Positions 32,182-41,196 of a stretch of 64,000 nt of DNA are shown here, piece by piece. The DNA lies in NCBI GenBank assembly GCA_015146655.1, contig VKHL01000006.1:248001-312000 (forward strand). The letters run 5' to 3'. The DNA comes from Ochromonas danica (lineage: Eukaryota; Sar; Chrysophyceae; Chromulinales; Chromulinaceae). The notes under the pieces were generated by a model that worked only from the letters and a program-made list of their open reading frames with translations, was not told the origin of the DNA and searched no databases. A program made the position numbers and the translations under genes. Within the stretch, counting starts at the first letter, position 1. Every line of letters begins with the position of its first letter.

Positions 32182-32603
32182 TAAACGATGACGATCTGTC
32201 TCGTTCAATACTAGATATACTTTCTTCTTTTTTTGCTGTGATGTTCTTCTACAGTGTTGTTTTCTACTCCCTTTTCGATCATCCCATTCTTTTCGAACAA
32301 TTCTTCTTCTTCTGACCTACTCGACTCTTTCTCTTCTTTCGAACTGGATCATCACAAGAGTGATCCATTATGCATGGAATCTGCGTGCACAAGAAATCTC
32401 CGTGTACGATGGGTTGCTTTCATCGTCTATCAAGTTGTTATTATTGTTATAGTATATATATATCAAGCTCTGCGATTTTCTCGTCACTGTCCAAACATCT
32501 ACCCGCACATGATGCTGTCTTGTTGTGCGATGATGAAGATGATAGTGATGATAGTAGTCTGCAGCAAGATGGAAGAAATGGATGGGCCATTGGGTTATTT
32601 CCT
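32182..32603. other. Duplicated 3' spacer (copy 1)
   Basis: Lies between the HAL3-like stop and the CCA1 fragment. From 32384 onward it is nearly identical to 34626 onward, so the duplicated block includes non-coding sequence beyond the CCA1 stop codon. Microsatellite-like ATATAT sits at about 32452-32462. Small frames here are shadows. Confidence 0.7.
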
Positions 32604-32970
32604 TCACTTGGTTTGCTGGTGGTAGGCAGCCTCGAGGAATGCGTGGAGGTCATCAGCACTACCAGAAGGATTGCAAAGAATCCACTTTGTCTGCAATTGC
32701 ATCATCTGTTTTACGATATCAGAAACAAACAATACCAGAGTTAGTATCATGTAAAACAGATGCAACATCATGTAAGATAAGAAGCAGATGATAATTATGA
32801 AGATGATCTCACCTCCCCAATTACTGTGGGTTTCTCATTACAAAGCGCAGGGTAAATCTGAAAGATAGCAAGTAAGCAAGCAAGCATGACGATAATAATT
32901 AACAATGACTACAAGAGAAGTCACCATCTCACTTAACATCCATTGGACTGACCTGCTGTTGTCTAATATC
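32604..32970 (-). pseudogene. CCA1 3'-end fragment (copy 1)
   Basis: Nearly identical copy of the last two exons of the CCA tRNA nucleotidyltransferase gene at 34846-35170. The last-exon equivalent is 32604-32705, and the penultimate exon lies within about 32810-32875. Similarity stops near 32970, at the start of the equivalent of exon 2, so everything upstream (catalytic head) is absent. Differences are a handful of substitutions and an insertion of about 20 bp near 32752-32772. The copy therefore looks recent and cannot make a functional enzyme. A second ATCTCACTTAACATCC copy occurs near 32983-32998. Confidence 0.85.
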
Positions 32971-33019
32971 ACCCCACGTAACGATCTCACTTAACATCCC
33001 AAATTTCTTTGGAGAGGAA

Positions 33020-33657
33020 AAGGGTGGTGATGTCCCTGAGAATATTCTTTTGGTTTGATGAACTTCGCCCTGTTGAACTTCGGGCCTTTGTCTCTCACAA
33101 GAAGAACAACAACACCAGACAAATCATTTCACAATTAAAATAACTCTTTGCTTGTGAACGACCGACTTGTTTGGAACTGGAAAGAACTCAAATGGACAAT
33201 ACATTCAATGATGTATATCGACGTGAGCTTGAAAGAATGCGAGAGATTGAAAGAGAACGTGAGCGTGAACGCGAAGCATCAAATGCCATTATTTCAAAAG
33301 AAATCTGCACAAATACTAATGCCTATGTTGGATTTCAAGATGGTGCTTTAGTGGTTGGTGTTAATATCAAGCTGAAATAAAATACTGAACAAAATATTAA
33401 ATTGACCTGGTTTAATGTGATTTTAAATGAAATTGAACTTAAGTATTACAACCAATCAATCAAAGGCATTTTGTATTTATGTCAAACACCGCATACCATA
33501 GCTATTTATAATACCACGTAATTAAGCATAATTGCTTCTTGAACTTTGGTGCATTGGAAAGCTTTTATCGACTCACCACCAACCTACCATACACTAATAA
33601 CACCACCTGTGAAGTGGAACGCGAGGAATGTGTTTTGGTATTTAGAGAGAAACACAA
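33020..33657 (+). repeat. Repeat unit 1 (about 0.64 kb) carrying small ORF A
   Basis: First copy of a tandem unit; the second is 33766-34419. The units share a 5' flank (CCTGAGAATATTCTTTTGGT at 33035 and 33781, then CACCAGACAAATCAT and AATTAAAATAACTC.TTGCTTGTGAAC), a 3' flank (ACCAATCAATCAAAGGC-like) and an 87-bp block identical in both copies (33571-33657 and 34333-34419). The intervening ORFs differ strongly. Confidence 0.8.
33192..33380 (+). CDS. Small orphan ORF A (62 aa)
   Basis: Unrecognised. ATG at 33192 opens a 62-residue protein. An N-terminal half made of a highly charged R/E helix (RELERMREIEREREREREA) is followed by a short C-terminal beta-like segment NAYVGFQDGALVVGVNIKLK. The C-terminal segment resembles that of ORF B (aromatic-x-G, a glycine, then V.VG....K), while the N-terminal halves are unrelated. 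The flanks are shared with ORF B, which supports a common origin of the loci and of the start region. No signal peptide or membrane segment. It is possibly a real, fast-changing gene; expression evidence is needed to be sure. Confidence 0.4.
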   Translation: MDNTFNDVYRRELERMREIEREREREREASNAIISKEICTNTNAYVGFQDGALVVGVNIKLK

Positions 33658-33765
33658 AGACTTCTCACATATTATTAAGTAAATCCTGTAACTTTGCATA
33701 ATTCACTCGACCACGATGCTTGTAGCTAGACTACTTACTGTATGTAGTCTAGCAGGAATTGTTTT

Positions 33766-34419
33766 AGAGAAGGAAGGGGTCCTGAGAATATTCTTTTGGT
33801 CTATATGAAGAAAGTTCTTCTGGTCAGTTGAACTTCTTTGTCGACGTGCGGGGTTTCGTATCTCATAAAAAAATACAACACCAGACAAATCATATGGCAC
33901 AATTAAAATAACTCATTGCTTGTGAACAACCAACTTGTTTCGAACAAGAAGAACCAAAATGGGAGCATCTCAATCGTCTGGAAGCGATCGTGATCCTGAG
34001 AAGATCTTTGATATCACCGACAAATTGTCAGTTAAAGGTAAGGTCATTAATTCTCCCAGTGATCCAACAGTCGTTGTTTCGCGCCAAGTCGGCCAAAACT
34101 CTGAAGTCTTCGCAGGGGTTGGCGTTCGTGGTAACCATGTAGCGGTTGGCTTTACTCACAAGTTTCCATAAAATATGGACCTGCTTTAAGGTGGATTTTA
34201 AACAACACTTAAATTAAGTCTTGCAACCACCAACCAATCAAAGGCCTTTTGTTTACCACTTCAAATTGGTCATGAAACTTTACGAGGAAGATTACATAGA
34301 GACTAGATGACTGATAAAGGAAGTATCGTCGGACTCACCACCAACCTACCATACACTAATAACACCACCTGTGAAGTGGAACGCGAGGAATGTGTTTTGG
34401 TATTTAGAGAGAAACACAA
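33766..34419 (+). repeat. Repeat unit 2 (about 0.65 kb) carrying small ORF B
   Basis: Second copy of the tandem unit. Period measured from matching points: 746 bp at the 5' flank, 767 bp at the ORF starts, 762 bp at the identical block. After the identical block the sequence continues as an open frame and then runs abruptly into the HAL3-like fragment at 34508. Confidence 0.8.
33959..34171 (+). CDS. Small orphan ORF B (70 aa), possible N-myristoylation
   Basis: Unrecognised. ATG at 33959 opens 70 residues beginning MGASQSSGSDRDPEK. A glycine at position 2 and Ser at position 6 fit an N-myristoylation signal, so the product may be membrane-tethered. The middle is V/S/T-rich (VINSPSDPTVVVSRQVGQN), and the C-terminus EVFAGVGVRGNHVAVGFTHK is beta-like and resembles the end of ORF A. 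No cysteine motif, helix or transmembrane segment. Shared flanks with ORF A indicate a paralogous pair. Function unknown. Confidence 0.45.
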   Translation: MGASQSSGSDRDPEKIFDITDKLSVKGKVINSPSDPTVVVSRQVGQNSEVFAGVGVRGNHVAVGFTHKFP

Positions 34420-34507
34420 TGCAATTCCCATTTTGAGTGACAAGGCCTTTGAGGCGAGACTTCTCGGAGGAGTCTTTGTACCACCATTTGACTCACTATC
34501 TCAATTA
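34307..34507 (+). pseudogene. Truncated ORF remnant fused to duplicated DNA
   Basis: ATG 34307 opens a frame with protein-like sequence (TNLPYTNNTTCEVEREEC, VLVFREKHNAIPILSDKAFE, LLGGVFVPPFDSLSQL). It then enters the HAL3-like fragment in a wrong frame at 34508. The first part is encoded by the block identical in both repeat units; in unit 1 it ends at a stop 12 codons after VFREKH. The parent gene is not recognised and is not elsewhere in the window. Confidence 0.4.
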
Positions 34508-34625
34508 GCCATGTGCTGCTCGTGTGTTTGGACGTCAGCGAAGTGGCACGAGTACCTGACCTGCTCACTGACCTGATCAGGCAAGGCATCTCCGTCGCAG
34601 TCATTGCAAGTGTTGCAGTCAAAGC
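34508..34625 (+). pseudogene. HAL3-like gene fragment (copy 2)
   Basis: 118 bp with about two mismatches to 31111-31228, the part of the HAL3-like gene encoding LLVCLDVSEVARVPDLL and following residues. It joins directly to sequence equivalent to 32384 onward, so 1.15 kb of the parental segment is missing at the joint. Non-functional by itself. Confidence 0.88.
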
Positions 34626-34845
34626 CGTGCACAAGAAATCTCTGTGTACGATGGGTTGCTTTCATCGTCTATCAAGTTGTTATTATTGTTATAGCATATA
34701 TATATTAAGCTCTGCGATTTTCTCGTCACAGTCCAAACATCTACCCGCACATGATGCTGTCTTGTTGTGCGATGATGAAGATGATAGTGATGATAGTAGT
34801 CTACAGCAAGATGGAAGAAATGAATGGGCCATTGGGTTATTTCCT

Positions 34846-37263
34846 TCACTTGGTTTGCTGGTGGTAGGCAGCCTCGAGGAATGCGTGGAGGTCATCAGCA
34901 CTACCAGAAGGATTGCAAAGAATCCACTTTGTCTGCAATTGCATCATCTGTTTTACGATATCAGAAACAAACAATACCAGAGTTAGTATCATGTAAGATA
35001 AGAAGCAGATGATAATTATGAAGACGATCTCACCTCCCCAATTACTGTGGGTCTCTCATTACAAAGCGCAGGGTAAATCTGAAAGATAGCAAGCAAGCAT
35101 GACAATAAGAAATGACCACAAGTGAAGTCACCATCTCACTTAACATCTATTGGACTGACCTGTCTAATCTCATGTCCATTGAGTAACGGTCTCGCGAAGG
35201 TCTTTAGACTAATTGCTTGTGATACGTTAGGAATAGACAAAGGGAAGGCAAAGTGATTACAAGCGCCAAGCACGGTCTCCACTGCTTTAGATACTGCTTG
35301 GCTTTCTAGCAGGAATACTTTCTTCACCTCCTCTTGCAACTCCTGCTTGTCCACTCGATCAGCAGATTGCCGTCCCATCACCAATTCTCCTGATTCTACA
35401 CCATCAATCAGTTTGAGTGTAGAAGAAAGGTAAAGAATGATCTCATCCAACACATCCGTCTCCTTCCAATCTTTCCCACACAGACGATTCCACACTCGAT
35501 CTAATACGATCTGAATAGCTGACCAATACAATGCTGCGGGAAAGAGTGTCTCTGAATCCTTCACTGCGAGACCTAACTCTAATTGATACAGACCTGCATA
35601 ATACTCTCCGCCACGTACAGTAGATAACAAGGCGGGGATAGTTTGCATAGGCTGCATAAAGTCAACCTCTCTAATTGATGATGACTGACTTTGCTCAGCG
35701 AGTAAACGTTGTAGCAAAACCTTTATCCTATTTCCGTGAGTTTGTGTGCCGTGGATTTGTGCATAATCCTTCATTGAGATTTTCAACCAATCCTTGAAAA
35801 TGTATTCTGAAGCTAACTTCGTTCTACGAGAATCATTTGGTAGGAATCGCCATGAGACGAAAGATGACGATAACAATGCCAGTCTATACCAGTAAGAGAA
35901 TGAGAGAGACAATGAGATACAGACAACAAAACCAACAGCCAATCAGCAACAACGGGATGACTTACAAGGTGTTCCTTCGCAGATCATCACTAGTCATAAT
36001 TCCCGTCCCTAACGTACTCATTGACAGGACATGCTGCTCCTGTCCCTTCTTCTTACTCTTCTTGATAGTATTGCTTTGAACTATTACATTGTCTTGACTA
36101 AATGCATGTGCTAAGAGCACTGCCAAGGCACCTTTCCGATAGACAACGTTAAAATCTAGTTGGCCATTCTGCAAGCCTTGCTCTGTGTTGTAAGTCTTGT
36201 TGTCCTGACTATCACCACGAAGAGGAAAAGGCGGGCAGCGGAAGATATTCTCCAATAGACCCATTACATGCATCAGATAGATTGCACGATGGGGATCTCT
36301 CCCATCTAGCATCAATCTTAACTCATTGTACACTCTTTCTTGACTAACTTTCACCAGTAAAGCTTGATGGACTTCCTCTGCTTGACATGCTTGGAAGAGA
36401 TCGGATGCTATCGCGAAACCAAATCGACAAGCAAATCGAATGGATCGCAAAGCTCTTAAGGGATCATCACGCAAAGTGACTAAAGCCGCTAAAGGTGTTC
36501 GAATGAGACGATGTTTTAAATCATACAAGCCTTTCCCTGTCCAATCTTCCACCGATCGACTGTGTAGGTTATAAAAGAGAGCATTAATAGTTAAATCACG
36601 TCGAAACGCATCTTCTTCTGGTGTACCAATAGAAATAGTAGGAATACGTGAATCTGTTTGATAAGACTCTGTACGCAGATTAACAAAGTCAACAGAATGT
36701 TGACCAAATCTTGCTGTCACTGTCTCTAAATGTTTCGATTTGTCTGGATTTTGTTGAATAATTCCAATACGTACACTAAGCATTCCACGTTCTGCGATCC
36801 ATTGATTAAGCATCATAGCAAACTGTTTGCCTGTCATATCATCTAAGGCGATATCAATATCCATCTTGTGATGGCCTCCAATGAGCTTATCTCGTACCCA
36901 TCCTCCTGCTACACGAATTGTGGTAGACAATTTACGCTCTTCACAAAATCGTAAGAAGAGTTTAAAGAGTTCTTCTTCTTCAGGTAGTAGGGAAAGCTTG
37001 ACAGGTTTGCTGGTTGTGGTGTGATTCCCACTTCCCATAGTGGCACTAGTCGAGACAGTGGCAGTGGCAGAAATACGGCTAGGAGACCGAGTACTGCCCG
37101 GTCGACTCCCAGGTATAGACTTGTCACTCTCTACTTGATGATGTTGGTGTTTTCGGGGGTGGGCTGGAGACAGTCTCCAGGAATTGCGTGCAGTGCTTGT
37201 CAAGAAGCATGATAACTGTTGTCGTATGATTCTCCTAGGAAGAGAAGGTAAGGAGAGGATCAT
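34846..37263 (-). CDS. CCA1: CCA tRNA nucleotidyltransferase
   Basis: Adds or repairs the 3' CCA of tRNAs (class II, poly-A-polymerase-like head). Four exons are inferred: 35966-37263, 35160-35883, 35034-35078 and 34846-34947 (722 aa). The active-site region near residue 117 shows RVAGGWVRDKLIGG and MDIDIALDD (metal carboxylates). It is followed by RRDLTINALFYNL, DPLRALRSIRFACRFGF and ERVYNEL, the flexible-loop and base-selecting segments. The C-terminal PLLNGHEI and PTVIGEMMQLQTKWI fit CCA1 tails of plants and yeast. From ATG 37263 the leader (LPRRIIRQQLSCFL) looks mitochondrial. An in-frame ATG at 37377 would add a hydrophobic leader, suggesting dual targeting. The last two exons lie in a duplicated block. 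Confidence 0.92.
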
Positions 37264-38002
37264 ATTATGGGTTGAAGTAAAGATGATAAGAAAGAGAAGT
37301 AGAAGAATGGTCGTAGTCTCTCGTACTGAAAGTAGGCAAAGTGGGCGGCGAGAAAGAAGGAAAAACAGAAATAGCATGCACAAGTTGTGGACTTTCTCTT
37401 ATTTCAAGAAATTAGATATCTAGATGGCTCTATTACAAGATGATCTTAATCTCGCATGATCTAGACACTAGATTAATGGCAGATATATTCACTCGTTGTT
37501 TATGGAGTCATCGATTGTTGTTCACCCTCCACCAACATGAAGAAGTGCAGCAGGTAAGTTATTACTGTCTTGCGGTGGAAGTCTGCGTTATTATTATCAT
37601 TGGTTTGCATTGGGAAAGAGTGGCATTAATTGGACTGCTGAGCAGGCTAAGAAGAACAACTTTCTCCAAAGGAGGTAATTCACATGTGTAATCCGAAGAA
37701 CGGCGAGATAATTCACTTGATTCAGACATTTGAATTTGTATGACGATCTGCTTTAACCCTTCAGTACTGTACAGTGCCAAGTTCATCACCTAGACTACTA
37801 GTTATTATTGTTTTGCGGGTGCCCTCTCTCTCTCTCACTGGTGCAACGCGGCAGGGCAGTGTGGCGCGTGGACTGTTTTGTGTGCTTGCGACTGACTGTG
37901 ACTGACTGTGCCAGTGACTGTGAGGGAGGTATTGACATTGCTTGCATTGCAATCAAATCAACTTCTTCCTCACCTTCTATTCCCCTAAAGAACCTGATAG
38001 AG
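37264..38002. other. Spacer CCA1 / SEC62 with a candidate microgene
   Basis: 739 bp between divergent starts. The stretch 37264-37377 may be coding if CCA1 starts at 37377. A possible small spliced gene is listed separately at 37476-37756. The part near 37820-37870 is GC-richer (CAACGCGGCAGGGCAGTGTGGCGCG) and may be the SEC62 core promoter or leader. Confidence 0.4.
37476..37756 (+). CDS. Candidate spliced small protein (45 aa)
   Basis: Tentative. ATG 37476 opens 26 codons (MADIFTRCLWSHRLLFTLHQ...) ending exactly at a consensus GTAAGT donor (exon 37476-37553). Joining 37646-37674 and 37726-37756 keeps the frame and gives a 45-residue basic protein ending HLNLYDDLL. All junctions are GT-AG. 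If the second intron is not removed, translation ends after FLQRR (36 aa). The amphipathic basic start resembles small mitochondrial proteins, but no family is recognised. It lies between the divergent CCA1 and SEC62 genes. Confidence 0.3.
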
Positions 38003-39137
38003 ATGAGTCAGCTACCAATAGAATATCAAAGTCCTGAAAGTTTACGAACTTTAGCAAATTTTTTACGTGGTCAGAATGGTGTCAAAGTCAAGTCAGGCAT
38101 CGAACACGAAAAACGTGTGGATTACTTCAAAGGTCTTTCATCGTCTGCCTCTACCTTGCACCACCATTGCTTCCACTCATTTGCACGTCTATTTTATTAG
38201 GAAAGAGATTAGTGGAATGCATTATAGAGGCAAAGAAGTGGCCGAAGTCGATACCTCGTATTGAGAGCCAAGAGGTCGCCATCGCTGTGGCCAATGCTCT
38301 CATACAAGCTAACTTCTTCCATCGCTCGGAGAAGGTGACAGGGAAGAAAGGCTATCTAAGAGTAAGTTCTCTTCTATCCTCATTCACTTTATCTTGCCTA
38401 ATTACTTCCTCTTCTTTGTTCTGTGCTTGTATCAGATCGCACAATCCAACGTCTTTGATGAAAAAGGATATTACACCTGGATGTTTGCTGGCAATATGAT
38501 GTGGTCAAATATTGCTACCTTCTTAGTCATTGCGGCAGTTATTGGCTTTACCTTACTGCCCATCTGGCCAGATGCTGCCAAGAAGGTGTTGTGGTATTGC
38601 TCGGTCACCTTCTTACTGGGCACTTGCTCCTTCTGTCTGATTCGTGCCCTCCTCTTCGTTGTCTTATGGCTTGCAGGATATGACTTTTGGATCTTTCCTC
38701 GTCTTTTTGATGAATCATTATCCTTTCAAGACTCTTTCAAACCGGTTTATTCCTTTGAGAGGGGAAGTACTGGTCAAGGTTACTATCGTTTGGGTCTGAT
38801 TGTGGCGATGACAGCCTTTGTCTATTGGGCACTATCTCAACCAACCGAGTTTGATGGCTATATTCAAGCACAGAAGGACTTCATCGATGATCTCTACTCA
38901 GGCAAGCTTTTGAGTGATGTGCCATTCGATCCCAAGGATGGCTTGGATCGACAAGGAAAGAAAGTGCGATCTTTGGAAGATCTCCTACGAGAACTTGAGG
39001 CTGACGAGAAGTCTATTTCTGAGACTGCTGCTAATGAAGATCAAGAAGGTTCCAGCGAGCCTGTTGAGAGTGTTAATCTGGATGAGGACGGTGGAAACGA
39101 AGAGGAAGAAACTGTGGCAGCAGAAGGAGACAATTAA
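38003..39137 (+). CDS. SEC62: SEC62 protein-translocation subunit
   Basis: ER-membrane component of the Sec61/Sec62/Sec63 post-translational translocon. Three exons are inferred: 38003-38132, 38201-38361 and 38436-39137 (330 aa). The cytosolic N-domain has LRTLANFLRGQNGVKVKSG and KRVDYFKGKRLVE. The C-terminal part has YYTWMFAG, two membrane segments (ATFLVIAAVIGFTLLPIWP and a longer one near FCLIRALLFVVLWLAGYDFW) and the conserved WIFPRLFDE. The tail carries an acidic stretch (EEEETVAAEGDN), as in the family. In-frame sequence upstream of ATG 38003 is not conserved, so this start was chosen. Confidence 0.94.
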
Positions 39138-39338
39138 GAAGAACAGGCTGTTGCTGCACTTCTCCCTGTATTCCCTCGCCCAATTATCAAAAACATGTTA
39201 AACGGGTTAACACCATACGACCCAATGTGAACGTTATTGTTATAATTTTGCGCAAATCATAGCACTGGTTGCGATTATTCCGCTTTTATTCTCTGAGGAT
39301 GTGCAATAGCTCTACTGCCTATTATTGTTGTCTACCAT

Positions 39339-40841
39339 TTACTTGTCCACAAATACATAGATATCCTCCTCTTTGGAGTTCTTACGCTTCTCCACCACAT
39401 AACACTTTGTGGCCACTCTCCAAAGCGCTTTGAAGATTGGTGTGCTCTCGTAGAGGTAAAGGTCTGGAAAGCGAGCCTTCAGAGCCTCAGTAGCAGCACC
39501 TGCCCGATAGTGAGGAACTGTGCTGTCAATGTGATGCAATACTGGAAAACAAACAAATCGAATAAGATCTAATAGTGAGAGGCAAAAGCGATGTAAAGAC
39601 TCACCATGGGTGGAACCAATACGATGATGTAAGAAATCTATCAAACCTCCAAGCATCTTATCGTAGGGACGGTCCACAGTATGGAAAGCACCTTTCATGT
39701 ACGTGAAACCCTCTGGAGAAAGGTGAGGGATATCAACATCAGTATGCTGAAGCCACGTATATCCTACCAACCAAGCATTAGTCACGAGCAGTGGGCCACC
39801 ATAGGCTGCAGCAACCCAACCAATACCAAAAGTCTTGGCGAGGAGGAACAGACCAGCCCAAGTACCAACAATACCAATAGTGCTCAACCAAACCTTTGCC
39901 TTCCAAGCACCTGGATAGAGTTCTTTCAAGTTGGCACCCTGTTGGTTGGGGCGAGGAAATTGAATTGGAACGAAATGGTTTGTAAATCCTCTCGATGGTC
40001 CTCCTGTGGCTCCAAACATAAGATATGCAGGCCAGCCCACAACTAAGTGAGCAAACAATTGATATACACCATACAGAAACTCTCCCAAAGAATTGCCTAG
40101 GACCTTTTGAAATCCTTTCTTGTCGCTTGGTTGTCCCGTAGCTTTGACAGGAGGTACATGAGTTTCGCCGTCCACCATATTGTTGGAAAAGGCATGATGA
40201 ACCGCATGTGAACGCTGCCAAGAGAAGTATGGTACCAACATTACTGTATGGAAGACATATCCAACAAGATCTTGCAGGAACTTGTTGTCTGAGAAGGCGC
40301 CATGACCACACTCGTGAGCTGTTACCCACGCCCCAATGCCACACGTTCCCACCACTGCCGAGTAGAGTGCCCATAATGCCACTGCTGCTGCCTTATTTGC
40401 CAAAGAAGCGGTCTTAATAAGACGAGCTGCAAAGGGGAGGACGTACTTGATCCCCAAGAAGGCAGTTGTTCCAGTAGTGACAACATCCAACAATGCATAG
40501 CTGAGAGATTTCAATGTGGATCGCTTGAATGTGTCAGGTGGGAGAGCAGATTTTACTTCTCCAATAGTTGGAAACTCTTTAGGAAGTAATGCTTTCCCTT
40601 GTAGAGTGGAGAAAGCCATTCCACTATCAAACTGCTTCTCCACTCCTTCCAGAGCAACTGTGCTACGCAGAATGACTGCAGAGTTGCACACTTTAGAGGA
40701 TATGGAAGGGTTGATCACTTTGAAGCTAGAATGATAGAGCTTTGTAGCCAGATTAGGAGCAAGAAGTGCATCCACAGGTTGGCAAAGTAGCAAGACTGCC
40801 AAGATTGACAACAAACCAGTAGAAGAAGACATCATTTTCAT
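39339..40841 (-). CDS. Plastid-type omega-6 (delta-12) fatty-acid desaturase
   Basis: Membrane di-iron desaturase converting oleoyl to linoleoyl chains. Two exons are inferred: 39605-40841 and 39339-39541 (479 aa). Histidine boxes are HECGH near 175, HAVHH near 211, and HVLHH near 412; the last is created exactly by joining the exons (ACCCATG + TATTGCATCAC). Multiple membrane segments lie between boxes. The N-terminus has a signal peptide (LLSILAVLLLCQPVDA) followed by LLAPN and an S/T/K-rich stretch, a bipartite leader of complex-plastid type with Leu at +1. Plastid-membrane glycerolipids are the inferred substrate. An ER enzyme cannot be fully excluded. Divergent from the phosphoesterase gene. 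Confidence 0.9.
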   Translation of the reverse strand: MKMMSSSTGLLSILAVLLLCQPVDALLAPNLATKLYHSSFKVINPSISSKVCNSAVILRSTVALEGVEKQFDSGMAFSTLQGKALLPKEFPTIGEVKSALPPDTFKRSTLKSLSYALLDVVTTGTTAFLGIKYVLPFAARLIKTASLANKAAAVALWALYSAVVGTCGIGAWVTAHECGHGAFSDNKFLQDLVGYVFHTVMLVPYFSWQRSHAVHHAFSNNMVDGETHVPPVKATGQPSDKKGFQKVLGNSLGEFLYGVYQLFAHLVVGWPAYLMFGATGGPSRGFTNHFVPIQFPRPNQQGANLKELYPGAWKAKVWLSTIGIVGTWAGLFLLAKTFGIGWVAAAYGGPLLVTNAWLVGYTWLQHTDVDIPHLSPEGFTYMKGAFHTVDRPYDKMLGGLIDFLHHRIGSTHGESLHRFCLSLLDLIRFVCFPVLHHIDSTVPHYRAGAATEALKARFPDLYLYESTPIFKALWRVATKCYVVEKRKNSKEEDIYVFVDK

Positions 40842-41196
40842 CACAATACCAAGTCAATTAAAACACTTTTCAAAGCAAAGAATAGAGACAAAGCTAAATA
40901 AGAAAGACTAGGAAGAAGTTACTATCTAGGATCTACTATCAATTTTGAATACTATTCCAATGGAATGGCTGTTACCAATGGCAGTGGATTTTGATGCAAT
41001 CGAATGGAATGTGGATGACCTGCTGTGACCTGACGTGTGACCATCACCATAGAGATCAAAGTCTGTAATTCCTACTTTGACAACAGATTAGATCGACTTT
41101 TGCCTTCTCCTGCCGAGGAAGTGCAGGCCAGAGCCAGCAGGGGGGAGATGAAGTGAGTGAGATGATAGACTATGAGAACAAAAGCAAATCATTGCC
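40842..41196. promoter_or_regulatory. Bidirectional spacer desaturase / phosphoesterase
   Basis: 355 bp between two divergent starts of genes with plastid-type leaders. A local inverted-like pair CCATTGGA.../CCAATGG sits near 40955-40985. It also holds CCAAT-type pentamers. No AAACGCGTTT palindrome. Confidence 0.35.

Noticed and set aside
32384-32970. Possible solo LTR or transposon-like repeat
   Set aside because: The repeated sequence is fully explained as the 3' part and downstream flank of the CCA1 gene; no terminal repeats or element-type ORF.
33191-34171. Small ORFs as parts of a virus-like element
   Set aside because: No capsid, polymerase, integrase or terminal-repeat features are visible; treated as orphan genes.
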